A stretch of DNA of 7,283 nt, from assembly GCA_027296205.1 (NCBI GenBank), contig JAPUJM010000005.1, forward strand, positions 1-7,283, read 5' to 3'. This stretch comes from Actinomycetota bacterium (GTDB lineage: Bacteria; Actinomycetota; Acidimicrobiia; Spongiisociales; ZC4RG35). Each line of letters starts with the position of its first letter. Position 1 is the first letter of the stretch. The notes under the pieces were generated by a model. The model saw nothing but the letters and a program-made list of their open reading frames with translations, was not told the origin of the DNA and did no database searches. Both the position numbers and the translations under genes were made by a program. Below, piece after piece: positions 6,728 through 7,283 of the stretch.

Positions 6728-7283
6728 TTACAGCGCTGCGCCGATCCGTTCGACGATCTCGGTGAGGATGGATGGGGATGTGGCGAAATTGAGACGGGCG
6801 TGACCCTCACCCCCGGGACCGAATTGAGCCCCTTCGGACAACGCCACGCGGGCGTGCTCCAGCAGAAACTCCGCAGGGGTTTCCAACCCGTACGGCCGGA
6901 AGTCGAGCCAGGCGAGATACGTGGCCTCCGGTGGGGTGTACCCAACGGCCGGCAGGTGGGTTGCGATGAGATCGCCAAGCAGTCTGCGGTTCGCCTCGAG
7001 ACGCACCATGACCTCGTTCAGGAATGCCACGCCCTCGGTGTAGGCGGCGGCACTGGCGATCAATCCAAAGGTGCCCACCGCCACCCTCTTTTCGAGGGTG
7101 AAATAATCGCTCCATGGGCCAATGTCCCCGTCGTTGGTCAAGACAACCTGAGCGCATTTGAGACCCGGCAGGTTCCAAGCCTTGGAGGCCGAGGTCACGG
7201 TTACCACCGTCTCCTGATAATACGATGCTGACGGTATGTGCTCCGACACCTCATAGGTCAGAACGGCATGGATTTCGTCCGAG
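6728..7283 (-). CDS. PLP-dependent aminotransferase / C-S lyase, PatB/MalY type (N-terminus cut by window edge)
   Basis: The C-terminal 184 residues of a fold-type I pyridoxal-phosphate enzyme are visible; a full-length protein is usually near 390. The frame stays open to the right edge, and the first visible residues, SDEIHAVLTYE, are the family's DEIH motif, whose Asp binds the PLP ring nitrogen. TSASKAWNLPGLKCA follows with the catalytic Lys at visible residue 34. Near the end, HARLNFATSPSIL holds the conserved Arg that binds the substrate carboxylate. The DEIH and SASKAWNL pattern points to the cystathionine beta-lyase-like group of PatB and MalY, which cleave C-S bonds of cysteine conjugates or cystathionine, rather than to aspartate aminotransferase. 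The substrate is not certain. A GTG at 7247-7249 could be mistaken for a start, but the motifs upstream of it show that it is internal. It is convergent with rarA, with 15 bases between the stops. Confidence 0.9.
   Translation of the reverse strand, partial: SDEIHAVLTYEVSEHIPSASYYQETVVTVTSASKAWNLPGLKCAQVVLTNDGDIGPWSDYFTLEKRVAVGTFGLIASAAAYTEGVAFLNEVMVRLEANRRLLGDLIATHLPAVGYTPPEATYLAWLDFRPYGLETPAEFLLEHARVALSEGAQFGPGGEGHARLNFATSPSILTEIVERIGAAL

Overview
The window is high-GC DNA with densely packed genes. The short SHOCT protein, the lipid-anchored monohaem cytochrome c, the strong AGGAGG ribosome binding sites and the general protein style suggest an actinobacterium-like organism, perhaps a deep lineage such as Acidimicrobiia. 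This placement is a guess from style, not from a marker gene.

Positions 1-3907 (minus strand) hold an operon-like run read from right to left: a small membrane protein with a SHOCT tail, a c-type cytochrome lipoprotein, a molybdenum/tungsten formate dehydrogenase catalytic subunit, and a fused NuoE-NuoF type NADH/FMN diaphorase subunit that leaves the window at its left edge. The first two genes overlap by ATGA and the last two by TGATG, so both pairs are probably translationally coupled. The catalytic subunit is the main discovery. Its reading frame is interrupted by one in-frame TGA (2914-2916), exactly where formate dehydrogenase H of E. coli carries selenocysteine. Just downstream is a hairpin with a GGUCU loop, at the same distance from the UGA as in E. 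coli fdhF. A simple gene caller would report two fragments or a pseudogene. The same protein starts about 61 residues later than E. coli FdhF and lacks the N-terminal [4Fe-4S] domain that normally takes electrons from the metal-pterin site. Taken together, the genes suggest a selenocysteine formate dehydrogenase linked to NAD, with the missing cluster domain possibly supplied by another subunit beyond the left edge.

Positions 3995-5341 (minus) encode a major facilitator superfamily transporter of unknown substrate. Positions 5375-6712 (plus) encode the AAA+ replication-repair ATPase RarA, divergent from the transporter across only 33 bases. Positions 6728-7283 (minus) hold the C-terminal half of a PLP-dependent aminotransferase or C-S lyase of the PatB/MalY type, convergent with rarA and cut by the right edge. 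These three genes have no evident functional tie to the formate dehydrogenase. I see no tRNA, rRNA, CRISPR array, insertion sequence or integration scar. No gap without a gene exceeds 100 bases.
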